This document shows positions 16,380 to 22,972 of a DNA stretch of 22,972 nucleotides, in pieces (within the stretch, counting starts at the first letter, position 1; each line of letters begins with the position of its first letter). Source of the stretch: CANLWN01 sp039815505 (lineage in GTDB: Bacteria; Bacteroidota; Bacteroidia; Flavobacteriales; Flavobacteriaceae); assembly GCA_039815505.1 (NCBI GenBank), contig JBCBZE010000017.1:1-22972 (forward strand). The letters are read 5' to 3'. A model generated the notes under the pieces. The model worked only from the letters and a program-made list of their open reading frames with translations. It did not search any database and was not told the DNA's origin. Position numbers and translations under genes: made by a program.

Positions 16380-17009
16380 ATGAAGAAAAGAATTATAACA
16401 ACATTGATCATAGGAATTTTGACCATGTACGTTGCAAACGCTCAAAAGACAATGGATAAATTCATGGTACAGGTAGATGGACTCGGGTGTCCGTTCTGTG
16501 CCTATGGCCTGGAAAAAAAATTCAAGGAGTTTAAAGGGATCAAGAATGTAAAGATCGATATAGAAACGGGTGACTTTAGCTTTAGTTATCCGGCGGAGAA
16601 GAAGTTAACCATGGAAGCGGTAACAAGCCAAGTGGAAAAAGCGGGTTATACACCCATAACCTCCAAAATAGAACGTTCAAATGGCAAAATAGAAACATCT
16701 GCCAAAGACGCCTCGGGCTTAATAAATAACGCTGCATTGATAGAGCAGGAAACTTTTGTCGCAGGTAATTGTGATCAGTGTAGGGCACGTATAGAAAAGG
16801 CGGCCAAGAACGTTCCCGGAGTGGTCGCCGTTTCCTGGAACAAGGATAGTAAAATTTTAACGGCCAAGTTTGATAGGGGAGCGACGTCCATGTCAGCTAT
16901 TGAAAAGAGGGTATCAAAAGCAGGTCACGATACCAAGAATTTTAAAGCCAAAGATGAGGTATACAAGGAGTTGCCTCCCTGTTGTTATTATGAACGCATT
17001 GCAGATTAA
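16380..17009 (+). CDS. Periplasmic protein with two heavy-metal-associated (HMA) domains
   Basis: A 209-residue protein with a signal peptide (1-22, ending ANAQ) and two ferredoxin-like HMA units. Unit 1 (about 25-92) has a non-standard metal loop, GLGCPFC (Cys37, Cys40). Unit 2 (about 120-190) has GNCDQC (Cys131, Cys134) followed by ARIEKAAKNVPGVVAV. The tail ends in LPPCCYYER with a Cys pair (201-202). HMA domains carry Cu(I), Hg(II), Zn or Cd between partners through CxxC. Export to the periplasm makes this a MerP-like carrier rather than an Atx1-like one. GCPFC instead of GMxCxxC, and the closing CC, could mean redox function or three-coordinate metal binding. It ends 10 bases before the NHL lipoprotein gene. 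Confidence 0.85.
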   Translation: MKKRIITTLIIGILTMYVANAQKTMDKFMVQVDGLGCPFCAYGLEKKFKEFKGIKNVKIDIETGDFSFSYPAEKKLTMEAVTSQVEKAGYTPITSKIERSNGKIETSAKDASGLINNAALIEQETFVAGNCDQCRARIEKAAKNVPGVVAVSWNKDSKILTAKFDRGATSMSAIEKRVSKAGHDTKNFKAKDEVYKELPPCCYYERIAD

Positions 17010-17019
17010 TCCAAGAAAA

Positions 17020-17853
17020 ATGAAAAACCTGATTATACTAGTTTTAGTCCTTGCGGTATCCTGTGGAGAACGGGAAACAACCTCAAAAGAATGGGTGCTG
17101 CAGACCACAACCCAGTTAAATGACGTAAACCCCATTGGTATTGCCTTGCATGATGGAGCCTTGTGGTTATCGGATGGAGACCATAACCGACTAGTTCAAA
17201 TAACCGAACAAGGAAATATTGTAAAAACTATAGATTCCTTGGAAAGGCCAATGCATATTGATGCGGATGAAGAAACGCTCTATGTGCCGCAATATGGAAT
17301 GGATAATATTGCTACTTTTAAGGGTGAGGAAAAAGGCGCTTTGCACATGACGGATAGTTTGGATGCTCCCGCTGGAATATCTGTTTTTGGGAAAGAGAAA
17401 GCCATAGCAGATTTCTACAACAATAGAATTTTGTATTACAATGGAACCGATTGGATTTCTTTTGGCAAGGAAGGAAAGGCCAATGGGGAGTTTTATTACC
17501 CTACGGATGTACAAATTACTTCCCATAAGATATGGGTGGCAGATGCCTATAACCATCGAATCCAGGTATTTGATAAAAAAGGAAATTTTATTCGGATGAT
17601 GGGCGAGGAGCAAAAAATGAATGCGGCTACCGGGATCTATATTTCGGGCGATGAGGTATTCGTAACCGATTTTGAAAATGACCGTATCTTGATTTTCGAT
17701 ATGGACGGAAATCTAAGACAAGCGCTTACCGAGGGTTTGGACAAACCAACGGATATGTTGATCAAGAACGGTTTTTTGCATGTTATAAACTATAGGAAGG
17801 GCACCATAAGTAAATATGGACAGAAAGAAGTTACAAGCGATATAAAGTCTTAA
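17020..17853 (+). CDS. NHL-repeat beta-propeller lipoprotein
   Basis: A 277-residue protein with a lipoprotein signal (LVLAVSC, Cys15) and repeated NHL-type units: LWLSDGDHNRLVQI, KIWVADAYNHRIQVFDKKG, VFVTDFENDRILIFDMDG and LHVINYRKGTISKYG, each followed by a short strand, consistent with a six-bladed propeller. Such propellers usually bind partners or small ligands; no catalytic set is evident. The frame is open 50 codons upstream (to 16870), but that part overlaps the HMA gene and has no signal peptide, so the ATG at 17020, immediately before the lipoprotein signal, is the start. The stop is 2 bases before the next gene, so it is clearly part of the cluster. Its role there, perhaps as an envelope scaffold for the HMA protein, is inference. 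Confidence 0.85.
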   Translation: MKNLIILVLVLAVSCGERETTSKEWVLQTTTQLNDVNPIGIALHDGALWLSDGDHNRLVQITEQGNIVKTIDSLERPMHIDADEETLYVPQYGMDNIATFKGEEKGALHMTDSLDAPAGISVFGKEKAIADFYNNRILYYNGTDWISFGKEGKANGEFYYPTDVQITSHKIWVADAYNHRIQVFDKKGNFIRMMGEEQKMNAATGIYISGDEVFVTDFENDRILIFDMDGNLRQALTEGLDKPTDMLIKNGFLHVINYRKGTISKYGQKEVTSDIKS

Positions 17854-17855
17854 AA

Positions 17856-18590
17856 ATGAAGCAGATTTATTCCATTAACGGAATGTCATGTGAGGGTTGC
17901 GTGGCAGCCGTTACCAATGAACTTCTAAAGGTGAAAGGAGTATTGGATGTAATGGTGGATTTAGAAAAGCAGCAAGCAGAGATTACGATGGGCCATCATA
18001 TTTTATTGGGGGTACTTAAGTCCGCACTCTCCGATAAATATACCATATCCAAAAAAGGGATTCAAACTTTTGATGCCGAGCCCGATGTTTTTAGTGAAAA
18101 GTCAAAATTTGAGCAATTAACTCCGCTGTTCTTGATATTCCTTTACCTTTTTTCAGCTGCGGTTTTATTAAATTACAAGGATTGGGATACAGGACAGGCC
18201 ATGCTAGATTTCATGGGGCTGTTCTATGTAGTGTTCAGTTTTTTTAAGTTGCTGGATCCCCGAGGTTTTCCGGTAAGTTTTAAAATGTACGATCCTTTGG
18301 CCAAAGTGCTACCTGTTTATGGATGGGTCTATCCGTTTATTGAATTGATGCTTGGGCTATTTTTTTTAATGCGCTTTCAGGTTGGGCTAGCGCTTATCCT
18401 CACTATAGTTATTTTGGGAATCACCACCTATGGGGTTACCAAAACCTTGCTCAATAAAAAAAACATCCGTTGTGCCTGCTTGGGAACCGCCTTGAAACTT
18501 CCAATGACCGAGGCTACCTTTATAGAAAATGCCATTATGCTGGTGATGGCCATATGGATGTTATTCCAAGGAAATCTCTTGCATATGTGA
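17856..18590 (+). CDS. HMA domain fused to MauE/DoxX-like redox membrane protein
   Basis: A 244-residue protein. Residues 1-68 are a classic HMA domain with NGMSCEGC (Cys12, Cys15) and no signal peptide. From about residue 88 follow four or five membrane helices resembling the MauE/DoxX family, with KLLDPRGFP between helices and a paired cysteine motif IRCACLG (Cys206, Cys208) before the last helix. MauE-type proteins act in disulfide or thiol transfer across the membrane. The fusion joins a metal-binding domain to a membrane thiol module and suggests metal uptake or release (MerT-like) or metal-dependent redox transfer. Cellular side: without a signal the HMA unit is expected in the cytoplasm. 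It is the last gene of the cluster; its final 30 bases overlap the convergent gene at 18561. Confidence 0.82.
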   Translation: MKQIYSINGMSCEGCVAAVTNELLKVKGVLDVMVDLEKQQAEITMGHHILLGVLKSALSDKYTISKKGIQTFDAEPDVFSEKSKFEQLTPLFLIFLYLFSAAVLLNYKDWDTGQAMLDFMGLFYVVFSFFKLLDPRGFPVSFKMYDPLAKVLPVYGWVYPFIELMLGLFFLMRFQVGLALILTIVILGITTYGVTKTLLNKKNIRCACLGTALKLPMTEATFIENAIMLVMAIWMLFQGNLLHM

Positions 18591-20924
18591 TACCAAGGCG
18601 CCATCGTTTCCCATGCCCTCCACAAATATCTTTATGTTGGAAACATCGTTGTTAGGTAGTTTTACGGTAACCGAACCTTCTTTGTCGGTAACCAGTTTAG
18701 GTGCCCAATGAACGATACCAAAATCGATAAACTCTTTACTGAGAAATGAACCATACTTGGGCCTATAAAATTCTTTGGACCTTGTGAAACTGTTGGTAAC
18801 CAGTTTTTCTGCAAAGCTTGATTTGTCGTTTCCGTTGCTACCTTCTTTTTTATAGATACGGATAGTGCCTCCAGATGCATTGGAATCGCCAGAAAAACCA
18901 TCTTTTTCTATATATATTTCATCTATCCTGTTTAAAGGGATGTTGAAAAGGTCGTTACCGTCACGAACCAAAAAATCATCTATATATACTGCTACAGGCC
19001 CTGAAAATGGTCTGGGGTTGGCAATAAAAACTTGCCCTACCCCTGTGCTAATGGTAACTTGAAACCCCTTCCTTCTTATGAAATCGGTTAATAAGGGGCT
19101 TATCTTTGATTCCTCTTCCCCGATTTTAAAACCTCTAAAGAAATTTGTAATCAAAGGTGATTTTCTGGTCAGTTCTTTTGTTTCGGTAACGACCACTTCA
19201 TCCAGTGTTATGGTGTTTTCTTGCACAAAACTTTTTGGCACGGTAACATCCTCTAACACCATGCTTATAGGATCGAAAGTAAACAAGGCATTGGTTCTAT
19301 CATGTGGGGAAACGGCATCTACGAATTTTAGGTCACTCATAAAATCGATTTCCAAATCTGGTTTTCGAAGTCCACCTTTTTTTCCTTTTAACGAAAATTG
19401 GATAGTATCCCCTTGCTTCAATAAAATATTGGTAATACTAAAATCTGTTTGCTCTTCAAGATCCAAGAACAGCATGGAATCGATGTTTCCTTGATTGACC
19501 ACCAATTGGTCTTCTTTTCTAATCTTTGAATTCAATTTCCCTTCAACGGTGATACCAATTTCAAACGGATGTGCCATCTCTTTTGAATCCCCAAAAATAT
19601 GCCGCCAGTCATAGCTGCTCCAGCCTTGGGTGAGTAATACAAGATCCAATTCGAACTCTTTTTTACGGGTGATATCCTTAAAATACCTGCCCGGGTCTTC
19701 CACTCTTGATTTTAGATAGGGCAGTAATAAGAAATTGGAAACAATATCGTTTTGGGGACTGTGGGCCATGGTGCTGGCCGGTAGCGCGGAGACACTTAAG
19801 GAAGTTGGGGTATTGTTTTTTGAAAAGACATTGATTTTGAAAGATATGGAGTCCCGGACTTTCTTTTGTGGTTTCTCAACAATTACATTTGCGATGTTGA
19901 TGTTGGTATAATTAAAAATGAGCCGCTCAGAAATTGGTTCTAGATTTGCGTTGAAAAGCGTAATAATATTAGTGCCGCTTAAGAGTTTGTCTTTTGAAAT
20001 ATTGATCGTTGTGGAGGCTTCATCAAAAGTAAAGGAGTTAAGTGTCATAAGCCCGTCCCTGTGAATTGCCAAATAAAAGGGAGTGTTCTTTATATCTTCC
20101 AAGGTTTGCTCATTGGTTTTTAGGGATACAACAAGTTTGTTGTCCAGTATATTGTTCACGGTTAGTGTGATACCCTTATCCTTTGCTTTGGGAAGTTCTT
20201 TTTCCAGCGTTTGCGCATTAGCTAAAGTAATTTTGATTTTATAGGTAGTTCCTTTCTTATGCGTTAGCTCAAATTTGCCTACTCCAAAATCGTTACTGTA
20301 AAAACTCGTTATTGTTTCATTATCTTGGTTTATGACCTCACCTTTACTGATCTTGATTCCCTTTCCATTTTGGTTCGTAATTCTAATACCGACCGTATTA
20401 AGGACCTCTTGTATTAAATGCCCCCCTTCGGGCAGAATCTGTACGTCATACACCGGCGTAGTTTCCTTTTCGGGCTCCAAGGTTTCATTGATTATCGTTA
20501 TCTTTTGGACAAAATCCAGGTTTTCCTTAAAATTTTTCATCCAAGAAGTACTTGCTTTAATGAAGTATGTGCCACTGGGTAACTCATTGTCTATTGGAAA
20601 ACTACCATTGGCCTTTCCTTGTTCCATAAGGAATAATTCCTTTCGGACTTGCTTTCCGTCCTGATCGTATATACCACAGTATAAGTTGGTGGTTTCAAAA
20701 GAAGGGGAGTTGTTTTTTTTGGTATAGGCATATGCACTCCACCAAACTTCCTCACCTACGAGAAAAGTGGTTTTGTTTAAGTGTAAATGAACGGATTCCC
20801 GTGCTTGTTGAAAGTGGGTGTTATACTTTTCCCGGAGTGGTTCAATGGAAGGAGTATGTTGGGCAATTCCCGAAACCGTTATGAGAATAGATGATAAGAA
20901 AACGATAAAGGAGCGAGGTTCCAT
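18561..20924 (-). CDS. Large secreted protein with macroglobulin-like and TonB-plug-like segments
   Basis: A 787-residue protein with a signal peptide (about 1-21, ending SGIAQ). Near the start, HLNKTTFLVGEEVWWSAYAY and PSGTYFIKASTSWMKNF resemble the MG2 domain of alpha-2-macroglobulins. The middle is beta-rich, with further Ig/MG-like strands and a central SVSALPAST...YLKSRVEDPGRYF stretch seen in related Bacteroidota proteins. Residues about 620-695 resemble a TonB-receptor plug (VAVYIDDFLVRDG, LNRIDEIYIEK, GGTIRIYKKEG), and the end (from about 735, IVHWAPKLVTDKEGSVTVKL) again looks macroglobulin-like. No 22-strand barrel follows the plug, so it is not a full TonB-dependent receptor. The function is unknown; an envelope or surface role is likely. 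It lies downstream of the groEL terminator and converges on the metal cluster with a 30-base overlap. Confidence 0.78.
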   Translation of the reverse strand: MEPRSFIVFLSSILITVSGIAQHTPSIEPLREKYNTHFQQARESVHLHLNKTTFLVGEEVWWSAYAYTKKNNSPSFETTNLYCGIYDQDGKQVRKELFLMEQGKANGSFPIDNELPSGTYFIKASTSWMKNFKENLDFVQKITIINETLEPEKETTPVYDVQILPEGGHLIQEVLNTVGIRITNQNGKGIKISKGEVINQDNETITSFYSNDFGVGKFELTHKKGTTYKIKITLANAQTLEKELPKAKDKGITLTVNNILDNKLVVSLKTNEQTLEDIKNTPFYLAIHRDGLMTLNSFTFDEASTTINISKDKLLSGTNIITLFNANLEPISERLIFNYTNINIANVIVEKPQKKVRDSISFKINVFSKNNTPTSLSVSALPASTMAHSPQNDIVSNFLLLPYLKSRVEDPGRYFKDITRKKEFELDLVLLTQGWSSYDWRHIFGDSKEMAHPFEIGITVEGKLNSKIRKEDQLVVNQGNIDSMLFLDLEEQTDFSITNILLKQGDTIQFSLKGKKGGLRKPDLEIDFMSDLKFVDAVSPHDRTNALFTFDPISMVLEDVTVPKSFVQENTITLDEVVVTETKELTRKSPLITNFFRGFKIGEEESKISPLLTDFIRRKGFQVTISTGVGQVFIANPRPFSGPVAVYIDDFLVRDGNDLFNIPLNRIDEIYIEKDGFSGDSNASGGTIRIYKKEGSNGNDKSSFAEKLVTNSFTRSKEFYRPKYGSFLSKEFIDFGIVHWAPKLVTDKEGSVTVKLPNNDVSNIKIFVEGMGNDGALVSHMQEISLE

Positions 20925-20961
20925 GATTTTTTCCTATAAGTTAGCAAAAAATAAAGGTCAT

Positions 20962-20994
20962 AAAAAAGCCGTTTTCATTTGAAAACGGCTTTTT
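20962..20994 (-). terminator. Strong terminator after groEL
   Basis: A perfect 14-base-pair hairpin: AAAAAGCCGTTTTC (20963-20976), loop ATTT, GAAAACGGCTTTTT (20981-20994). On the minus strand the stem ends in a run of T, 21 bases after the groEL stop codon. Its T-run on the plus strand would also let it work in that direction. Confidence 0.93.
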
Positions 20995-21015
20995 AAGATT
21001 TATTTGTGATAATGT

Positions 21016-22650
21016 CTACATCATCCCTGGCATTCCGCCACCACCCATTGGTGGTGGTGCAACCGGAGTATCTTCCTTGATATCCGTTAATGCGCATTCA
21101 GTTGTTAAGATCATGCCAGCAACAGAAGCTGCATTTTCCAAAGCTACTCTTGTTACCTTTTTAGGATCTATGATACCGGCCTTGAGCATACCTACGTAGC
21201 TCTCGGATTTAGCATCGTATCCGTAGTCGGCTTTGCCGTCCAATACTTTGGCAACGACTACGGAACCTTCCCCACCTGCATTTTCAACAATAGTACGCAA
21301 AGGGGATTCAATTGCCCTAGCGACAATTTGCAAACCTGTTTCTTCATCCGGATTTTCAACGGTTACTTTGGAAAGTACCGCTTTTGTTCTAACCAAGGCC
21401 ACGCCACCACCTGCAACGATACCTTCTTCTACAGCAGCCCTAGTAGCATGCAGGGCATCATCTACCCTGTCTTTCTTTTCTTTCATTTCAACTTCGGAAG
21501 CGGCACCTACATAAAGTACGGCCACACCACCGGCTAACTTGGCCAAACGTTCTTGTAGTTTTTCTTTGTCGTAATCAGATGTTGTAGTCTCTATCTGAGA
21601 TTTGATCTGGTTGACCCTCGCCTTGATATCTTTGGCAACCCCACCACCATTCACAATGGTTGTATTGTCTTTGTCAATGGTAACTTTTTCACAAGTACCA
21701 AGCATGTCCAAAGTAGCGTTTTCCAAGGAGAATCCCCTTTCTTCGGAAATCACGGTTCCTTTAGTTAAAATAGCTATATCTTCTAACATGGCTTTTCTTC
21801 TATCTCCAAAGCCAGGTGCCTTGACAGCGGCAATCTTTAATGAACCTCTTAATTTGTTCACTACCAAAGTAGCCAACGCTTCACCATCCACATCTTCGGC
21901 TATGATCAATAAAGGTTTTCCCGATTGTGCAACCGGTTCCAACACGGGAAGTAAGTCTTTCATGGCGGAGATTTTCTTGTCGAACAATAAAATGTATGGA
22001 CTTTCCAAATCCGCAATCATTTTTTCAGAATCGGTAACAAAGTATGGGGATAAGTATCCTCTATCAAACTGCATTCCTTCCACTACGTCCACATACGTAT
22101 CTGTTCCTTTAGCTTCCTCTACGGTAATAACTCCTTCTTTACCTACTTTTCCAAAGGCTTGTGCAATTAGATCACCAATGGTTTCATCATTGTTGGCGGA
22201 AATGGCGGCAACTTGTTTTATCTTTTCTGAAGAATCGCCAACTTTTTTGGATTGTTTTGTAAGATTTTCTACAATAGCCTCGACAGCTTTGTCTATACCA
22301 CGCTTTAAATCCATTGGGTTTGCCCCCGCGGCTACGTTCTTTAATCCTTCTTTTACAATAGCCTGTGCCAATACGGTGGCGGTAGTGGTACCGTCACCTG
22401 CCAAATCGTTGGTTTTGGAAGCGACTTCCTTTACCATCTGAGCACCCATATTTTCAAGGGCATCGGCCAATTCAATTTCTTTGGCTACGGTAACGCCGTC
22501 TTTGGTTACTTGTGGTGCACCGAAAGATTTACTTATGATCACGTTTCTTCCCTTTGGGCCTAAAGTTACTTTTACCGCGTTGGCCAAGGCATCTACCCCT
22601 CTTCTGAGGCCGTCACGCGCTTCTATATCAAATTTTATATCTTTTGCCAT
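21016..22650 (-). CDS. groL: Chaperonin GroEL (60 kDa)
   Basis: ATP-driven double-ring chaperonin that folds proteins in a cavity capped by GroES. The 544-residue protein is full length. Nucleotide-site features are present: TLGPKGRNV (29-37), Asp51 (TKDGVTVAKEIEL), GDGTTTATVL (85-94, Asp86 equivalent to E. coli Asp87) and AAVEEGIVAGGGVAL in the C-terminal equatorial part. The C-terminus ends in the usual Gly-Met tail (MGGGGMPGMM). It follows groES on the minus strand, but the 100-base spacer holds a pair of inverted palindromes. The terminator follows closely. A heat-shock operator of the CIRCE type was not seen; it would lie upstream of groES, outside the window. Confidence 0.99.
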   Translation of the reverse strand: MAKDIKFDIEARDGLRRGVDALANAVKVTLGPKGRNVIISKSFGAPQVTKDGVTVAKEIELADALENMGAQMVKEVASKTNDLAGDGTTTATVLAQAIVKEGLKNVAAGANPMDLKRGIDKAVEAIVENLTKQSKKVGDSSEKIKQVAAISANNDETIGDLIAQAFGKVGKEGVITVEEAKGTDTYVDVVEGMQFDRGYLSPYFVTDSEKMIADLESPYILLFDKKISAMKDLLPVLEPVAQSGKPLLIIAEDVDGEALATLVVNKLRGSLKIAAVKAPGFGDRRKAMLEDIAILTKGTVISEERGFSLENATLDMLGTCEKVTIDKDNTTIVNGGGVAKDIKARVNQIKSQIETTTSDYDKEKLQERLAKLAGGVAVLYVGAASEVEMKEKKDRVDDALHATRAAVEEGIVAGGGVALVRTKAVLSKVTVENPDEETGLQIVARAIESPLRTIVENAGGEGSVVVAKVLDGKADYGYDAKSESYVGMLKAGIIDPKKVTRVALENAASVAGMILTTECALTDIKEDTPVAPPPMGGGGMPGMM

Positions 22651-22665
22651 TTTAAATATTTATTT

Positions 22666-22742
22666 GTCATTCCCGCAAAGGCGGGAATCTATTTTATTGT
22701 GTTATATAATTTACTTTGGATTCCCACCTTTGCGGGAATGAT
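22666..22742. repeat. REPIN-like pair of inverted palindromes between groES and groEL
   Basis: Unit 1 (22666-22689) contains ATTCCCGC-AAAG-GCGGGAAT, a perfect 8-base stem. Unit 2 (22719-22742) contains ATTCCCAC-CTTT-GCGGGAAT, a stem with one mismatch. Unit 2 matches the reverse complement of unit 1 at 22 of 24 positions, and 29 AT-rich bases separate them. Two short palindromes in inverted order are the layout of REP doublets (REPINs), which are moved by RAYT/TnpA-REP transposases encoded elsewhere in a genome. In RNA they can fold as two hairpins or as one long one. It fills most of the groES-groEL spacer. Confidence 0.85.
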
Positions 22743-22750
22743 ATTTTGGA

Positions 22751-22972
22751 TTATACGATCGCTAGTATATCACTTTCGCGCATCATAAGGTAGTCTACGC
22801 CATCTAGCTTTAGATCGGTTCCCCCATATTTTCCATAGAGAACGGTGTCCCCAACTTTTACGGTTAGTTTTTCGTCTTTTGTACCTGGTCCAACAGCTAC
22901 GACCTTACCCTTTTGTGGTTTCTCTTTAGCGGTATCCGGAATGATGATACCGGAAGCCGTTTTTGTTTCAGC
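22751..22972 (-). CDS. groS: Co-chaperonin GroES (5' end outside window)
   Basis: Heptameric lid of the GroEL cavity. The visible C-terminal 73 codons were translated by hand: AETKTASGIIIPDTAKEK (the mobile loop with its Ile-Ile-Ile patch that binds GroEL), then KGKVVAVGPG, VGDTVLYGKYGGTDLKLDG and the ending YLMMRESDILAIV, all standard for GroES. The length usually is about 92-97 residues, so about 20 residues and the promoter lie beyond the window end. It precedes groEL as expected, separated by the palindrome pair. Confidence 0.97.
   Translation of the reverse strand, partial: AETKTASGIIIPDTAKEKPQKGKVVAVGPGTKDEKLTVKVGDTVLYGKYGGTDLKLDGVDYLMMRESDILAIV

Noticed and set aside
15956..16426. 156-residue minus-strand open frame across the beta-barrel gene
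   Set aside because: It is antisense to a gene with a signal peptide and barrel pattern and runs into the next gene's start; no recognisable protein features.
16870..17019. Upstream 50-codon extension of the NHL lipoprotein gene
   Set aside because: It overlaps the double-HMA gene in another frame and would bury the lipoprotein signal inside the protein; the ATG at 17020 restores a proper signal peptide.
15081..18590. Calling the cluster a mer or cop operon
   Set aside because: No MerA, MerR, CopA-type ATPase, multicopper oxidase or CusABC gene is present, so a named metal is not supported by the sequence.
21602..22441. 279-residue plus-strand open frame inside groEL
   Set aside because: It is antisense to strongly conserved groEL codons, Ser/Thr/Pro-rich as such mirror frames are, with no domain or promoter.
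1..22972. CRISPR arrays, tRNA or rRNA genes, intact insertion sequences, phage genes
   Set aside because: No spaced direct repeats, cloverleaf-like or rRNA-like stretches, transposases, integrases or phage structural genes were seen on reading the window.

Overview
The window looks like chromosome of a member of the Bacteroidota, most likely a Flavobacteriaceae. The clues are the gene order purH-mreB-mreC-mreD-mrdA-rodA, lipoproteins with Bacteroidota-style lipoboxes and acidic residues after the cysteine, TAnnTTTG promoter elements, almost no Shine-Dalgarno sequences, and AT-rich intergenic DNA. I infer the taxon from protein character and gene order, not from a database search. I found no rRNA, tRNA, CRISPR array, intact insertion sequence or prophage, and no gene-free stretch longer than 300 bases.

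Layout. (1) 1-2248, minus strand: surE, a small membrane protein and lpxB (cut by the window edge), with a probable degraded insert between the last two. (2) 2429-7155, plus strand: a Prc/Tsp-type C-terminal processing protease with a strong terminator, a lipoprotein of the PAPS-independent aryl-sulfate sulfotransferase family, and a membrane-anchored or secreted DNA/RNA non-specific endonuclease. (3) 7152-14327, minus strand: purH followed by the elongasome cluster mreB, mreC, mreD, mrdA (PBP2) and rodA, which builds the lateral cell wall. (4) 14489-14941, minus strand: a GAF protein related to free methionine-(R)-sulfoxide reductase. (5) 15081-18590, plus strand: a tight five-gene cluster that looks like a metal or thiol-redox handling module. 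It encodes a HYC_CC_PP small secreted protein, an outer-membrane beta-barrel, a periplasmic double-HMA protein, an NHL-propeller lipoprotein and an HMA-MauE/DoxX membrane protein. (6) 18561-20924, minus strand: a large secreted protein with macroglobulin-like and TonB-plug-like segments. (7) 20962-22972, minus strand: groES (partial) and groEL with a strong terminator after groEL and a pair of inverted palindromes (REPIN-like) between the two genes.

Most of the window is housekeeping. The parts that deserve a second look are the five-gene metal/redox cluster and its nearly leaderless promoter, the REPIN-like element inside the chaperonin operon, the cysteine-free sulfotransferase lipoprotein, the fRMsr-like protein lacking one of three family cysteines, the plug-without-barrel protein, and the decayed insert upstream of lpxB.
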